Origin: Candidatus Segatella violae
GTDB taxonomy: Bacteria > Bacteroidota > Bacteroidia > Bacteroidales > Bacteroidaceae
NCBI GenBank assembly: GCA_002440225.1
Contig: DJSH01000085.1
Coordinates: forward strand, 1 to 49,111
Length of the DNA stretch: 49,111 nucleotides
Direction: 5' to 3'
Part shown: piece after piece, positions 16,991 through 26,424 of the stretch
Layout of the letters: the number at the start of each line of letters is the position of its first letter
Numbering within the stretch: the stretch's first letter is position 1
Program-made: the position numbers and the translations under genes
Notes under the pieces: generated by a model
The model's input: only the letters and a program-made list of their open reading frames with translations
What the model was told of the DNA's origin: nothing
Database searches by the model: none

Positions 16991-18142
16991 ATGAGTAACA
17001 ACTACGATATCAATACGCTCGTCAGCAAGTTGATAACTGGCGAACTCAATGACGATGAAGGCAAGGCTCTGCAACAAATGGCAGAAGAAAAGCCTTCGCT
17101 CAAGGACAAGATACATGAATTGATGGACGAGGCAGATTTCTCCGAACGTTATCGCCTCTACCAAAAGATTGATGCAGAAAAAGCAAAGGAGCGTTTCACC
17201 GCTTCTATCGCAGAAAGCGAACCATCTCGCCATGCGCGCTTCGTATGGATGCGCCGTATCGCAGTGGCTGCCGTGGTGGCATGTGCAGTAATCGTCACTT
17301 GGATGATGATGGGCAACCAAACAGAAGCCCCTGTCATCACCGCCGAAATGCACCAGGCCATCGAACGCGTAGAGCAGAATGGAATGAATGGAGCCACCCT
17401 TATCGTCAACGGCAAGGCTGTAAAGGTAAAAGACACCAAGAGCGCACTGGCACAAGCCGAACAGCTGGAAGAATCGGCAGACATCCCTGCAGACCAAGCG
17501 ACAGAAGGCACGCTCATCACCCAGAAAGACAAAGAGTTCTGGATGGTGCTCGACGATGGTACGTATGTACACCTCAACTACGACACCAAACTGGAATACC
17601 CAAACCACTTCGTAGGAAGCGAGCGAAAAGTGAAGCTCACAGGAGAAGCCTATTTCGTCGTGGCCAAGGATGCCAAGAATCGCCCTTTCATCGTAGAGAC
17701 CGCCAACGGCAACATACACGACTACGGAACAGAGTTTAACGTCAATACCACCAAGGAGAAAGGCGTTACCCATGTTGTCCTCGTGAAAGGCAAGGTGGGT
17801 GTGAACAGCAAGCATGGCAAGGAATATCTCCTGAAGCCAGGCGAAATGGCAACGCTGCAACCAGGCAGGACCCCTAATATAAATAAGGTGGACATCAACC
17901 TCTACACCTCGTGGAACACTGGCAATTTCTTCTTCGATGGTTGCACCTTGGCAGAACTGATGGAGGTTATTTCTCATTGGTACAACATGAAGGTAGAGTT
18001 TTCTTCCGACGACATTCAGGAGATACGCTTCACGGGAAGCATCGACAAGTATGAGCCAATGGCTCCGACCCTCAATGCAATAGAAAACATCACGGGGCTG
18101 AAGATAAAAGCCAGCGACAACACCATTACCATCCGCAAATAA
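16991..18142 (+). CDS. FecR-family anti-sigma factor
   Basis: This is a 383-residue inner-membrane anti-sigma/sigma-regulator. The cytoplasmic N-terminal ~88 residues should bind the divergently encoded ECF sigma. One membrane segment (about 89-107, RRIAVAAVVACAVIVTW) is followed by a periplasmic FecR domain (about 185-290) with the typical LDDGTYVHLNYDTKLEYP and GEAYFVVAKD signatures. A C-terminal DUF4974-like domain ends in TGLKIKASDNTITI. It heads the operon; the next gene begins 20 bases later. The periplasmic part is expected to contact the STN domain of the SusC protein two genes downstream. Confidence 0.93.
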   Translation: MSNNYDINTLVSKLITGELNDDEGKALQQMAEEKPSLKDKIHELMDEADFSERYRLYQKIDAEKAKERFTASIAESEPSRHARFVWMRRIAVAAVVACAVIVTWMMMGNQTEAPVITAEMHQAIERVEQNGMNGATLIVNGKAVKVKDTKSALAQAEQLEESADIPADQATEGTLITQKDKEFWMVLDDGTYVHLNYDTKLEYPNHFVGSERKVKLTGEAYFVVAKDAKNRPFIVETANGNIHDYGTEFNVNTTKEKGVTHVVLVKGKVGVNSKHGKEYLLKPGEMATLQPGRTPNINKVDINLYTSWNTGNFFFDGCTLAELMEVISHWYNMKVEFSSDDIQEIRFTGSIDKYEPMAPTLNAIENITGLKIKASDNTITIRK

Positions 18143-18162
18143 CAACATAAAATAACAACAAC

Positions 18163-20097
18163 ATGAAAAGATTCTTATCAATGATGGCTCTAGCCTTGTT
18201 TGCTTGCATCGCAACAATGGCTGCCAACGTAAAGAAGACCAACTTGAAGGTGCTCTATGTGGGAGGCCACTCCGACATAGAGACCTTTGGTACCCGTGAT
18301 TATGACAAGGAGGCAAATGCCAAGAGCATCGTGGCTCGCACTGCAGCTTGGAAATCTTTCCTTGAGACTTACTTCACTACAGTAAAGGCCGTGCAAGGAA
18401 AGGACTACAACTACAAGATGTCTTACGACTACGACGTAACCATCATTGATGGCGACCCTACCCCCATCACACCACGCCGCAGCATTATCGAAAATGGAAG
18501 ATACGGCAAGTTGATACCAGCCAAGTATTTCCCTGAGAATTTCGACCGTCCCGTCATCACTATTGCCGATGAGAGCGAGACAACAGGTCGCTATATCGGT
18601 GTAAAGAACGACTGGTATTGCCTCTGTCTTCTCGGCCATGCCTACAATATGCAGGCCAAGAATGCCATTTTCAAGGGTCCATATAAGGTGAAGATTACCA
18701 CAGAGAATCGACCAACACCTGCTGGTGCCAAGGAATATGCCGAAATGTGCCAACAGAAGCTCCCTAATATGCTTCCCATGTGGAAGGTACAAAACAAAGA
18801 CTATGGCAATACCAAGGGCTACAAGGTAGGTATGGTAACTCGCCAGTGGGGTTATCTCGACTCTCCTGACGCAGAGATCATCTCAGGCGGCGAGAGTGCC
18901 AAGAGCTATGGCGCCATAGCCATCGGTCGCCACGCCAACTTCCTGCACTGGGGATTCTCAGCCTCTCCTGCCGACATGACGGAAGAAGCCAAACCTGTAT
19001 TCCTCAACGCAGTCATCTACATCAACAAGTTCAAAGGTCATCATATCATCGCTCGCAAGCTCAACGAAGGCATCGCCACACGCTCCACAGTAGATGAGCA
19101 CAAATACACGGTAAGCAAAGAAAACTACGATGCTTACAAAGAGTCGATCGAGTCATTCAACAAAGAGAATAAACATATGGCTGATTCTCTCAAAAAGGTC
19201 GTAGCCGCGGGCAAAAAGATAGGCGAGATGGAACAGATGTACATGCAAATGGCAGAAAATCCTCAGCCAGTTCCATCCTATATTGACTATGTAAAGGAAA
19301 GAGCAGGCAAGCTATATGAGAAATTTGGTACAGACGTAGATGCATACGTCAAGTATTATACCGAGAACCGTCCTTATTTCTATGGCGACCTCAACGGATA
19401 TGATGTGACACTCGACGAAGATGCAAAGAGCCTCGGAATCGCCAACAACGACAAGCGAATCCTTGACAAAGCAATCACCCTATGGGAAAGCAACCAAGAC
19501 GTAGAGAAAGCCAAACGCATCCTCTATCGCTATACCTTGCTCCGCTACGAGAATGCCAAGGAGTGGCGCAATTGGTACAACAAATATCAAAGCAAGCTCT
19601 TCTTCACCGAGAGCGGCGGCTGGTTGTGGCTCGTCAACGACCTCGCCCCTAAGACTCCAGGCAACGATTACAGCATTCTCAAATACTATGATTTCGACGA
19701 AAGCAAGATTGCCCCAATCACAGAAAAAGCTACCCAAGAAGAGCCGGTAGCCTTATCGTCAGCTGTTAGCACCGTAGGCGCAAATAAGGAAGTCATCATC
19801 CGCATGAAGATATACCCTGGTTACCATATCTATGCAAAGGTAAGCGACCAGGACCCTTATATCCAGACTACTTACGACCTCAAGGCTGAAGGCGACGCAA
19901 AACTTATTGGTGAGCTACAAAAACCAGCTGGCAGGCCGATGGCTGGTTCCAAGTCCATCATCTTGGATGGCGAGCAAATTTTCCGCCAGAAAGTTGAGGG
20001 AAGAAATGGTAAGATTACCTTCACCATCAACTATCAGGCTTGCGACAACCATGCTTGCTTGATGCCAAAGAATAAGACCATCACCATTGAGCTGTAA
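18163..20097 (+). CDS. Exported protein with ThuA-like N-terminus and DsbD-alpha-like C-terminus
   Basis: This 644-residue protein has a signal peptide (cleavage near ATMAAN, about residue 20). The N-terminal ~250 residues (KVLYVGGHSDIETFG..., IIDGDP, AIGRHANFLHWGFSASP) resemble a ThuA/glutamine-amidotransferase-like fold. The middle region is helical and charged. The last ~100 residues match the DsbD N-terminal (alpha) domain: IYPGYHIYAK...ITFTINYQACDNHACLMPK, with a cysteine pair C627/C632. In DsbD this domain passes electrons to periplasmic partners. It lies between fecR and the SusC gene, with two thioredoxin-like genes downstream, so a periplasmic thiol role is plausible. The whole-protein function is unknown. 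An 11-bp hairpin spans its stop codon. Confidence 0.6.
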   Translation: MKRFLSMMALALFACIATMAANVKKTNLKVLYVGGHSDIETFGTRDYDKEANAKSIVARTAAWKSFLETYFTTVKAVQGKDYNYKMSYDYDVTIIDGDPTPITPRRSIIENGRYGKLIPAKYFPENFDRPVITIADESETTGRYIGVKNDWYCLCLLGHAYNMQAKNAIFKGPYKVKITTENRPTPAGAKEYAEMCQQKLPNMLPMWKVQNKDYGNTKGYKVGMVTRQWGYLDSPDAEIISGGESAKSYGAIAIGRHANFLHWGFSASPADMTEEAKPVFLNAVIYINKFKGHHIIARKLNEGIATRSTVDEHKYTVSKENYDAYKESIESFNKENKHMADSLKKVVAAGKKIGEMEQMYMQMAENPQPVPSYIDYVKERAGKLYEKFGTDVDAYVKYYTENRPYFYGDLNGYDVTLDEDAKSLGIANNDKRILDKAITLWESNQDVEKAKRILYRYTLLRYENAKEWRNWYNKYQSKLFFTESGGWLWLVNDLAPKTPGNDYSILKYYDFDESKIAPITEKATQEEPVALSSAVSTVGANKEVIIRMKIYPGYHIYAKVSDQDPYIQTTYDLKAEGDAKLIGELQKPAGRPMAGSKSIILDGEQIFRQKVEGRNGKITFTINYQACDNHACLMPKNKTITIEL

Positions 20098-20113
20098 TCA
20101 GGCAGCTCAATGG
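20084..20113 (+). promoter_or_regulatory. Stem-loop spanning the stop codon before the SusC gene
   Basis: Perfect 11-base arms (CCATTGAGCTG at 20084-20094 and its complement at 20103-20113) enclose TAATCAGG, which contains the stop codon. No T-run follows directly. It may be a partial terminator or an RNA-processing/stability element tuning SusC/D against the upstream genes. Confidence 0.5.
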
Positions 20114-20175
20114 AGTTCTAATTAAAAATATTAAGTGATTTTCATATCCATGTTTAATTATATAAGAAAGAGAGT

Positions 20176-23100
20176 ATGAAAGATTTGAAGAAAAAGAAAC
20201 ACAACCTCTTCGCCAAATCGCTCATCTTAGGAGCAATTACATTCGGGGGGGTAAGTCCTGTCATGGCTCAACAGCCTCAGCGACAGAGCGTAACCATCAA
20301 CGCCAAGTCGATGAGTGTAAAGCAATTCTTTGCCGAGGTAAAGAAGCAAACAGGCTTGAATTTCATCTACAGCACAGATTTGGCAGCCAAACTGCCACAC
20401 ATCAGCGTGAGTGCCACCAACCGTCCTTTGCGACAAGTGCTCGACGAGGTAATGGCAAAGGTAAACTGCCGTTATGAGATTGAGGGCAACATCGTAACCA
20501 TCACTCGCCGCATCGCTGGTGAGCGAGTTCGCAATGTGTCTGGTATCGTCACCGACGAGAGTGGCGAGCCATTGATTGGCGTATCTGTCTGCATCGACGA
20601 CAGCAAGGTTTGCACCATCACCGACAGCAAGGGCTTCTATACTTTGAAGGTACCAGCCAATGCTTGCACCTTACGTTTCAGTTACCTCGGCATGAGCAAT
20701 GCAGAGGTACATCTTGGCAATGGAAGAAACCCATTGAATCGTAATGTTCAGATGGGCACAGACCATGAATTGTCTGAGGTCGTAGTTACTGGTTATCAAG
20801 AAATTTCCAAGCCTAAGATGACAGGTTCGGTCACCACTATCACCTCTTCAAAATTGGACGAGCGTTACACGACGAATATCATGAACAACCTGGAGGGTCG
20901 TGTGGCAGGTCTTTCCACCTATAATGGCAAGATGACCATCCGTGGTACCTCCTCGCTCTATGCCGAGACTACCCCATTGTTGGTAGTGGATGGAGTGCCT
21001 GTGGAAGGAAGCATCGATGATCTGAACCCTTACGATATCGAGAGCGTGAATGTTCTGAAGGATGCCGCAGCCAACGCCATCTATGGCGCCCGAGCATCCA
21101 ATGGTGTCATCGTCGTGACCACCAAGAACGCCAAGAAGGCGGGCAAGATAGACATCGACTTTGCAGCCAACCTCACGGTCTATGAGAAGAAGAACGTGGA
21201 TTACGCTGACAACTTCTACATGACTCCAGAACAACAAGTGGATGCAGAGGCTAATTTTTGGGATTATTACTTCTTCCACAATGATGGAGAGGTGACCGAC
21301 CCATTGAAGAATGCCGAACAAGCTATAAGTCAAGGTACACAGATGGTAACTCCTATTCAATATGCTTATTATCAGAGAGCATTGGGTAATATCACAGACG
21401 AAGAACTGCAAAGTCAGTTGGCTTCCCTCAAGAAGAACAACTACGCCAAAGATTATGCCAACGCAGTCTATAAGCAAAGAGTGATGCAGCAATACAACCT
21501 CTCGCTGCGTGGTCGCTCCGACAAGTTCACCAACAACCTGACCCTCAACTACAAGTATGATAACTGCGGACTGATCAATCATTTCGCCAACCAGTTCAAT
21601 GCACAATACAAGGGTTCCTACAATGTAGCCAAGTGGCTCACAGCCTCCATGACCATCAACGGTATCTATAGCAAGAGTAAGGAAGCTGGCTACGATTACA
21701 ATGGTTCTTATGCTAACATCTGGGCGCAACCAGCCTATATGCCATTCTACAATGCCGATGGCAGCGTGAAGGGACAGCACTACTGGTTTGATGGTGATGA
21801 TTACTTGACCTTCGATTCTCCTTTCGAAGACTTAAGCAGTAATCCTGTGGATGAATACTACAAGAACACACAGGTTTCTCGCCGTCAGTATATGCGCTAT
21901 CATGGTGACTTGCTCTTCAAAATCATCGATGGCTTGACCGCCAACGCCCAGTTTGTCTATGAGACCAATCATAATACAACCGAATGGCTTGCCACACAAG
22001 ATAGCCACGTGATGCGTACCATGCGCAACGCCTACTACTATCAGGCAGCCGATGGTACAATCAAGAACTATGTACCTACCTCTGGCGGTATGCTCCGCAC
22101 CACCAATACAGATGGTAGATACTGGACGGCACGTGGTCAGTTGAACTATAGCAAGACCTTTGGCAAGCACGACATCATGGCCATCGCAGGTTTGGAGTTC
22201 CGTGAGACCAAGCTAACTGGTTCCAAGGCTTTGATGTTGGGTTATGACGATCAGTTGCAGACGAGTTCTACCCATACCATCGACTTTAGTACATTGAGTA
22301 CAATGACTTACTCACCCTATTTCTTTGGAGCTTCTGGGGGCTATCCTGCATCTCAGTTTGTATTTAGTCCTTATATAGAGGAAGGCATGGGTGTTTTGAC
22401 AGAACAACACCACAAGTATGCCTCAGGTTATTTCAACCTTACTTATACATACGACGAAAAGTATAATGTATTCGGTTCGTTCCGTAAGGACTATGCCGAC
22501 GTATATGGTTTGAACGCCAAATTCCGTGGTACACCACTTTGGTCAGTAGGTGCAGGATGGCTGATACATAACGAAGACTTCATGAAGGACATTAAGTGGG
22601 TAAATTTCTTGAAACTCCGTGTTAGTTATGGTGTGACGGGTAACATCTACCAAGGTGCAACCAGCTACATGACCGCTACTTCGGGAAGCCTCAACAGTTA
22701 CACCAACTTACCATACGGCACCATAGAGAGTCCTGCCAACCCTAACTTGAAATGGGAGCAGAGCCGTACCACCAACATCGGTATCGATTTTGGATTGCTC
22801 AACAATCGTCTGCGTGGTTCCATCGACTACTATAATAAAGTGGCAAAAGATGTATTCTCTTATCGCACACTCGACCCAACCACCGGATTTACCTCCATGT
22901 TTGTCAACTTGGCATCCATGCGCAACCGTGGTGTTGAATTGCAGGTTACATATGACTGGTTGAGAGCAGCAAACCGCAAGGGATGGAGCTGGACCACTAA
23001 CTTCACCATGTCACACAACAGTAATATCGTGACTGACGTGGAGAACCCTTCAACCAGTGCATATCAATTGATAGAGCGTCCATACGTTAAGGGCAAACCA

Positions 23101-23721
23101 TCCAGCGCCCTTTGGTCTTTTCGTTTTGCAGGTATCAGCGACCAAGAGGGAGAGAAGGGACAGTCACTTTTCTATATAGAAGATGGTGGAAAATCACATG
23201 ATGCTTCTAATAAGAGCACCAGCGTCTTAGAATACTCAGGACAGAGCGAGCCAAAGGTGATTATGGGTATGGACAACAGCGTGAAATGGAACGGCTTCAC
23301 TTTCAGCATCTTGATGGCTTACTATGGTGGACACATGATGAGAGCCTTGACGCACGATGAAATTTTCTCTACCAGTTGGAACCGTGCTGTTGCCAGCTAT
23401 TTCTTGAATGCTTGGACACCGGAGCATCCTACAGATATTCCTGGCATCGGTAGATATGCATCTACATCTCTTGGTTCAGAAACGAGTTATGCAAACAATG
23501 CCATCCATCATGCAGATTTCTTGAAGATTAGAAATATCGTATTGGGCTACGACTTCCCACAAGAGTGGTTCCGTGGAACAGGTATCAACCGTCTCTCTCT
23601 CCGCTTCCAAATAGATAACCCTAAGTATCTATGGGTAGCAAATAGCGTACATGTCGATCCAGAGACCCTTGGACTCCGCAACCCAAGTTCATACATCTTT
23701 GGTCTGAACATCAGTTTTTAA
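20176..23721 (+). CDS. SusC/RagA-family TonB-dependent receptor with STN signalling domain
   Basis: This is a 1181-residue outer-membrane transporter. In order it has a signal peptide (to about residue 31), an STN/secretin-like signalling domain (about 39-111), a CarboxypepD_reg-like domain (about 121-196, SGIVTDESGEPLIGVSV), a SEVVVTGY segment (200-207), a plug (about 212-320, with MTIRGTSSLYAETTPLLVVDGVP and NAIYGARASNGVIVVTT) and the beta-barrel. The protein ends in an aromatic residue (NISF), as outer-membrane barrels do. The STN domain implies contact with the FecR protein and ECF control. It is followed 37 bases later by its SusD partner. The imported substrate is unknown; the locus lacks glycoside hydrolases. 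Confidence 0.95.
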   Translation: MKDLKKKKHNLFAKSLILGAITFGGVSPVMAQQPQRQSVTINAKSMSVKQFFAEVKKQTGLNFIYSTDLAAKLPHISVSATNRPLRQVLDEVMAKVNCRYEIEGNIVTITRRIAGERVRNVSGIVTDESGEPLIGVSVCIDDSKVCTITDSKGFYTLKVPANACTLRFSYLGMSNAEVHLGNGRNPLNRNVQMGTDHELSEVVVTGYQEISKPKMTGSVTTITSSKLDERYTTNIMNNLEGRVAGLSTYNGKMTIRGTSSLYAETTPLLVVDGVPVEGSIDDLNPYDIESVNVLKDAAANAIYGARASNGVIVVTTKNAKKAGKIDIDFAANLTVYEKKNVDYADNFYMTPEQQVDAEANFWDYYFFHNDGEVTDPLKNAEQAISQGTQMVTPIQYAYYQRALGNITDEELQSQLASLKKNNYAKDYANAVYKQRVMQQYNLSLRGRSDKFTNNLTLNYKYDNCGLINHFANQFNAQYKGSYNVAKWLTASMTINGIYSKSKEAGYDYNGSYANIWAQPAYMPFYNADGSVKGQHYWFDGDDYLTFDSPFEDLSSNPVDEYYKNTQVSRRQYMRYHGDLLFKIIDGLTANAQFVYETNHNTTEWLATQDSHVMRTMRNAYYYQAADGTIKNYVPTSGGMLRTTNTDGRYWTARGQLNYSKTFGKHDIMAIAGLEFRETKLTGSKALMLGYDDQLQTSSTHTIDFSTLSTMTYSPYFFGASGGYPASQFVFSPYIEEGMGVLTEQHHKYASGYFNLTYTYDEKYNVFGSFRKDYADVYGLNAKFRGTPLWSVGAGWLIHNEDFMKDIKWVNFLKLRVSYGVTGNIYQGATSYMTATSGSLNSYTNLPYGTIESPANPNLKWEQSRTTNIGIDFGLLNNRLRGSIDYYNKVAKDVFSYRTLDPTTGFTSMFVNLASMRNRGVELQVTYDWLRAANRKGWSWTTNFTMSHNSNIVTDVENPSTSAYQLIERPYVKGKPSSALWSFRFAGISDQEGEKGQSLFYIEDGGKSHDASNKSTSVLEYSGQSEPKVIMGMDNSVKWNGFTFSILMAYYGGHMMRALTHDEIFSTSWNRAVASYFLNAWTPEHPTDIPGIGRYASTSLGSETSYANNAIHHADFLKIRNIVLGYDFPQEWFRGTGINRLSLRFQIDNPKYLWVANSVHVDPETLGLRNPSSYIFGLNISF

Positions 23722-23758
23722 TCTCTTTGTATGGTATAAACGATAAAAACGAAAAACA

Positions 23759-25210
23759 ATGAAAAAGATAATATATAGTTTATTGGCTATTGCTGGACTC
23801 TTGATGAGCTCCTGCGAGAGTTTCACCGACTTGGAGCCAAAAGGCAAGAATCTGCTTACTACCACCGACCAACTTGAAATGCTGTTGAATGCAGAATATG
23901 AAGGATGCAGCAATGACATGAGAGTGATGTCTGGCGACATGATTTATGCTTATAGTAACATTGCTACAGTCATTAGTCAGCCCAACAAGACACGTAAGGT
24001 CATCATGTGGACATACGACGAGCAGAATATGGACAAGATGGCGGAATTGACAGCCTCCGACCAAGACTATTCCGCCTTCTACGGCTATATCGGAACCATT
24101 GCCAACCCAATCCTCAACAAGATAGACGCAGCATCAGGCACTGAAGCTGATAAGAAACGCATCAAGAGCGAGGCCCTTACTTTGAGAGCTTGGTCGTTCT
24201 ATATGCTGGTCAATAAGTTTGCTAAGGCTTATAATCCTGCTACAGCTGTTAACGACTCTGGCATCATCCTCATGACGGAGGACAAAGACATACAGACAGC
24301 ACAGTCAAAGAGCACTGTAGAAGAAGTGTATCAACAGATACTGAAAGACATCAATGAAGCCATCGACCTAAATGGTCTCCCAGAAGTTGCTGTCAACAAG
24401 ATGCGTTTTGGAAAACCTGCTGCATACGCCGTGAAAGCCTTGACCCTACTCAATATGCAGAAATGGGATGAAGCAGAGGAAGCTGCCAAGCAAGCTTTGG
24501 CTATCAAGGGTGCTGATATTGTAAATAACTACAATACTCAGTATCTTGGCACAACCCAAGGCTACCTTATAGGAGGTACATATCCTGTCATAGACAGAGG
24601 AGAGAAAGGTACAGACGAGGATTACTTTACCACCATTGGCTATGAGTTTTACAATTGCTATACACCTACTACCATGGCAAACTTCGAGGATGGTCATGCC
24701 TACAAGGAAAAAGTAAGTAACTTTAGTATGGCATACGATTACATGATAGACCCAAGCGAGAAAACGTTAGGTGAAACGGGTTTTAATATTTCTTATGATT
24801 TCAACTCTCGCTGGAATGATGGCGGACTTCGCTCCCCTCAGATGTATCTTGCCATCGCCGAGTGCGAGACCCACAAAGGCAACTACGATACCGCTATGGA
24901 ATATCTTGATAAAGTACGTGTCAACCGTATCGCCCCTGAGAAATATCAACCTCTCAAAGGTACAGTGAGTACAGCAATAGAGGCTATCAAGCATGTCAAA
25001 CAAGTAACCATGAACGAAGATATTCTATGCAGTAATATCTTTATTGACAAAAAGCGTTGGAATCAACTGGATGGTTGGAAGCAAGACTATTCTCGTACTT
25101 TGGCAGGCAAGACCTACACCATCAAGCCAGACAGCAAGATGTGGATATTCCCATTCCCTCAGAATGTTCTCAACAACAATCCTCAGATTACACAGAACTA
25201 TAAAGAATAA
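23759..25210 (+). CDS. SusD/RagB-family outer-membrane lipoprotein
   Basis: This is a 483-residue surface lipoprotein that caps the SusC channel and binds the nutrient. The lipobox LMSSC gives the lipidated Cys at residue 19. The N-terminal SusD-like domain (FTDLEPKGKNLLTTTDQLEMLLN), a TPR-like helical core (LTLRAWSFYMLVNKFAKAYNP) and the C-terminal RagB/SusD region (SPQMYLAIAECETHKGNYDTAMEYLDKVRVNRI) are all recognisable. It is tightly placed between the SusC and TlpA-like genes (37 and 12 bases). Sequence alone does not tell the ligand. Confidence 0.94.
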   Translation: MKKIIYSLLAIAGLLMSSCESFTDLEPKGKNLLTTTDQLEMLLNAEYEGCSNDMRVMSGDMIYAYSNIATVISQPNKTRKVIMWTYDEQNMDKMAELTASDQDYSAFYGYIGTIANPILNKIDAASGTEADKKRIKSEALTLRAWSFYMLVNKFAKAYNPATAVNDSGIILMTEDKDIQTAQSKSTVEEVYQQILKDINEAIDLNGLPEVAVNKMRFGKPAAYAVKALTLLNMQKWDEAEEAAKQALAIKGADIVNNYNTQYLGTTQGYLIGGTYPVIDRGEKGTDEDYFTTIGYEFYNCYTPTTMANFEDGHAYKEKVSNFSMAYDYMIDPSEKTLGETGFNISYDFNSRWNDGGLRSPQMYLAIAECETHKGNYDTAMEYLDKVRVNRIAPEKYQPLKGTVSTAIEAIKHVKQVTMNEDILCSNIFIDKKRWNQLDGWKQDYSRTLAGKTYTIKPDSKMWIFPFPQNVLNNNPQITQNYKE

Positions 25211-25222
25211 AAGACATATCTC

Positions 25223-26386
25223 ATGAAAAAGAGTATTTTAATTTCTGCAGCAGCCATCATGATGGTTGCTGCAAGTTATGCACAAGGAAATAAACCAACA
25301 AGCGGAATCTTGACACTCAAGGGAAAGCTCTCCGACATCAAGGATACCTTGGTCATATTGGGCAGCGACTATGATGACATGAGAGGTGCCAAGATTACAG
25401 ATCTCCTTACAAAGAATGGTAAGTTTGAGTACAAGGTTCAACTCAACAAGCCCAAGAATCTCATTCTCTATCGACCATCTAACCAGCAAAGAGATGCTCA
25501 CATGTTTGAGTCGATAAGCATTCCGGCTATTCCAGGAGAGACAGTGGAACTGAAAGGGAACACAACAGACTGCCAGTTGACAGGTACAGGCTTCTACAAG
25601 CAATACGCCAACCTTCACAACATTGTCAAAGAATTCTACAAAGCAGTCTATAAAGAAGCCGAAAAATACGACAACATGATCAGAGACTCGAAAGACAAAG
25701 ACATCAAGAAGAAAGCACAAGATATGTATGAAACCGACATGAAGGTGGCACAAGACAAGATGACAGCAGAACTTACTGCCTATCTCAATGCTCACAAGAA
25801 CGAGGAAGCCTCAGCATACGTAGCATCCTTCCTGGAGCCAAAAGATTTAAATATGGTCATGAGTACCTTGGATCCAAGCATCGTCAACGGTAGGTTGAAA
25901 GGCATCTTCGATGCGGTCAAAGTCCGCTTGGAGGCTGAAAATATGCGCAAGGAAGCTGAAAAGAATGTCGCAGACGGTAAGATGGCTCCAGATTTCACTC
26001 TGAAAGACATCCAAGGAAAGGATTTCTCGCTATCTTCTCTCCGTGGCAAGTACGTTATCCTCGACTTCTGGGGTTCATGGTGTGGATGGTGTATCAAGGG
26101 TATGCCTGAGATGAAGAAGTATTATGAGAAATACAAAGGCAAATTTGAAATCGTAGGTGTGGATTGCCAAGATACAGAGGCCAAGTGGAAGGCTGCCGTG
26201 GAGAAGCATCAGTTGCCTTGGGTTCACGTCAAGAATGAGAGCAAGGACCTCACTCCAGAAAAGTATGCCGTGACAGGTTTTCCTACCAAAGTCATCATCA
26301 ATCCCGATGGCACTATCAATAAGACCGTCGTAGGTGAAGACCCTGAGTTCTACAAATATCTTGATACATTGTTTGAGAACAAATAA
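25223..26386 (+). CDS. Exported TlpA-like thioredoxin with DUF4369-like N-terminus (CGWC)
   Basis: This is a 387-residue periplasmic or lipid-free exported thiol-disulfide protein. The signal peptide ends near SYAQ (about residue 21). The N-terminal half is a beta-rich DUF4369-like domain followed by a charged helical segment (about 130-250). The C-terminal ~135 residues form a TlpA/AhpC-type thioredoxin fold. Its active site is WCGWC (C287, C290), a less common variant than the CGPC of its neighbour. The cis-proline-type TGFPTK motif is present. It follows SusD by 12 bases, so it is cotranscribed with the transporter. Confidence 0.92.
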   Translation: MKKSILISAAAIMMVAASYAQGNKPTSGILTLKGKLSDIKDTLVILGSDYDDMRGAKITDLLTKNGKFEYKVQLNKPKNLILYRPSNQQRDAHMFESISIPAIPGETVELKGNTTDCQLTGTGFYKQYANLHNIVKEFYKAVYKEAEKYDNMIRDSKDKDIKKKAQDMYETDMKVAQDKMTAELTAYLNAHKNEEASAYVASFLEPKDLNMVMSTLDPSIVNGRLKGIFDAVKVRLEAENMRKEAEKNVADGKMAPDFTLKDIQGKDFSLSSLRGKYVILDFWGSWCGWCIKGMPEMKKYYEKYKGKFEIVGVDCQDTEAKWKAAVEKHQLPWVHVKNESKDLTPEKYAVTGFPTKVIINPDGTINKTVVGEDPEFYKYLDTLFENK

Positions 26387-26424
26387 ATATATTTCTAAAA
26401 GGCTTCTAACATCATTATAATAAT

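Noticed and set aside
16973..18316. 447-codon open frame antisense to fecR
   Set aside because: It overlaps fecR completely, lacks homology-like motifs, and has the usual features of a shadow frame of a codon-biased gene.
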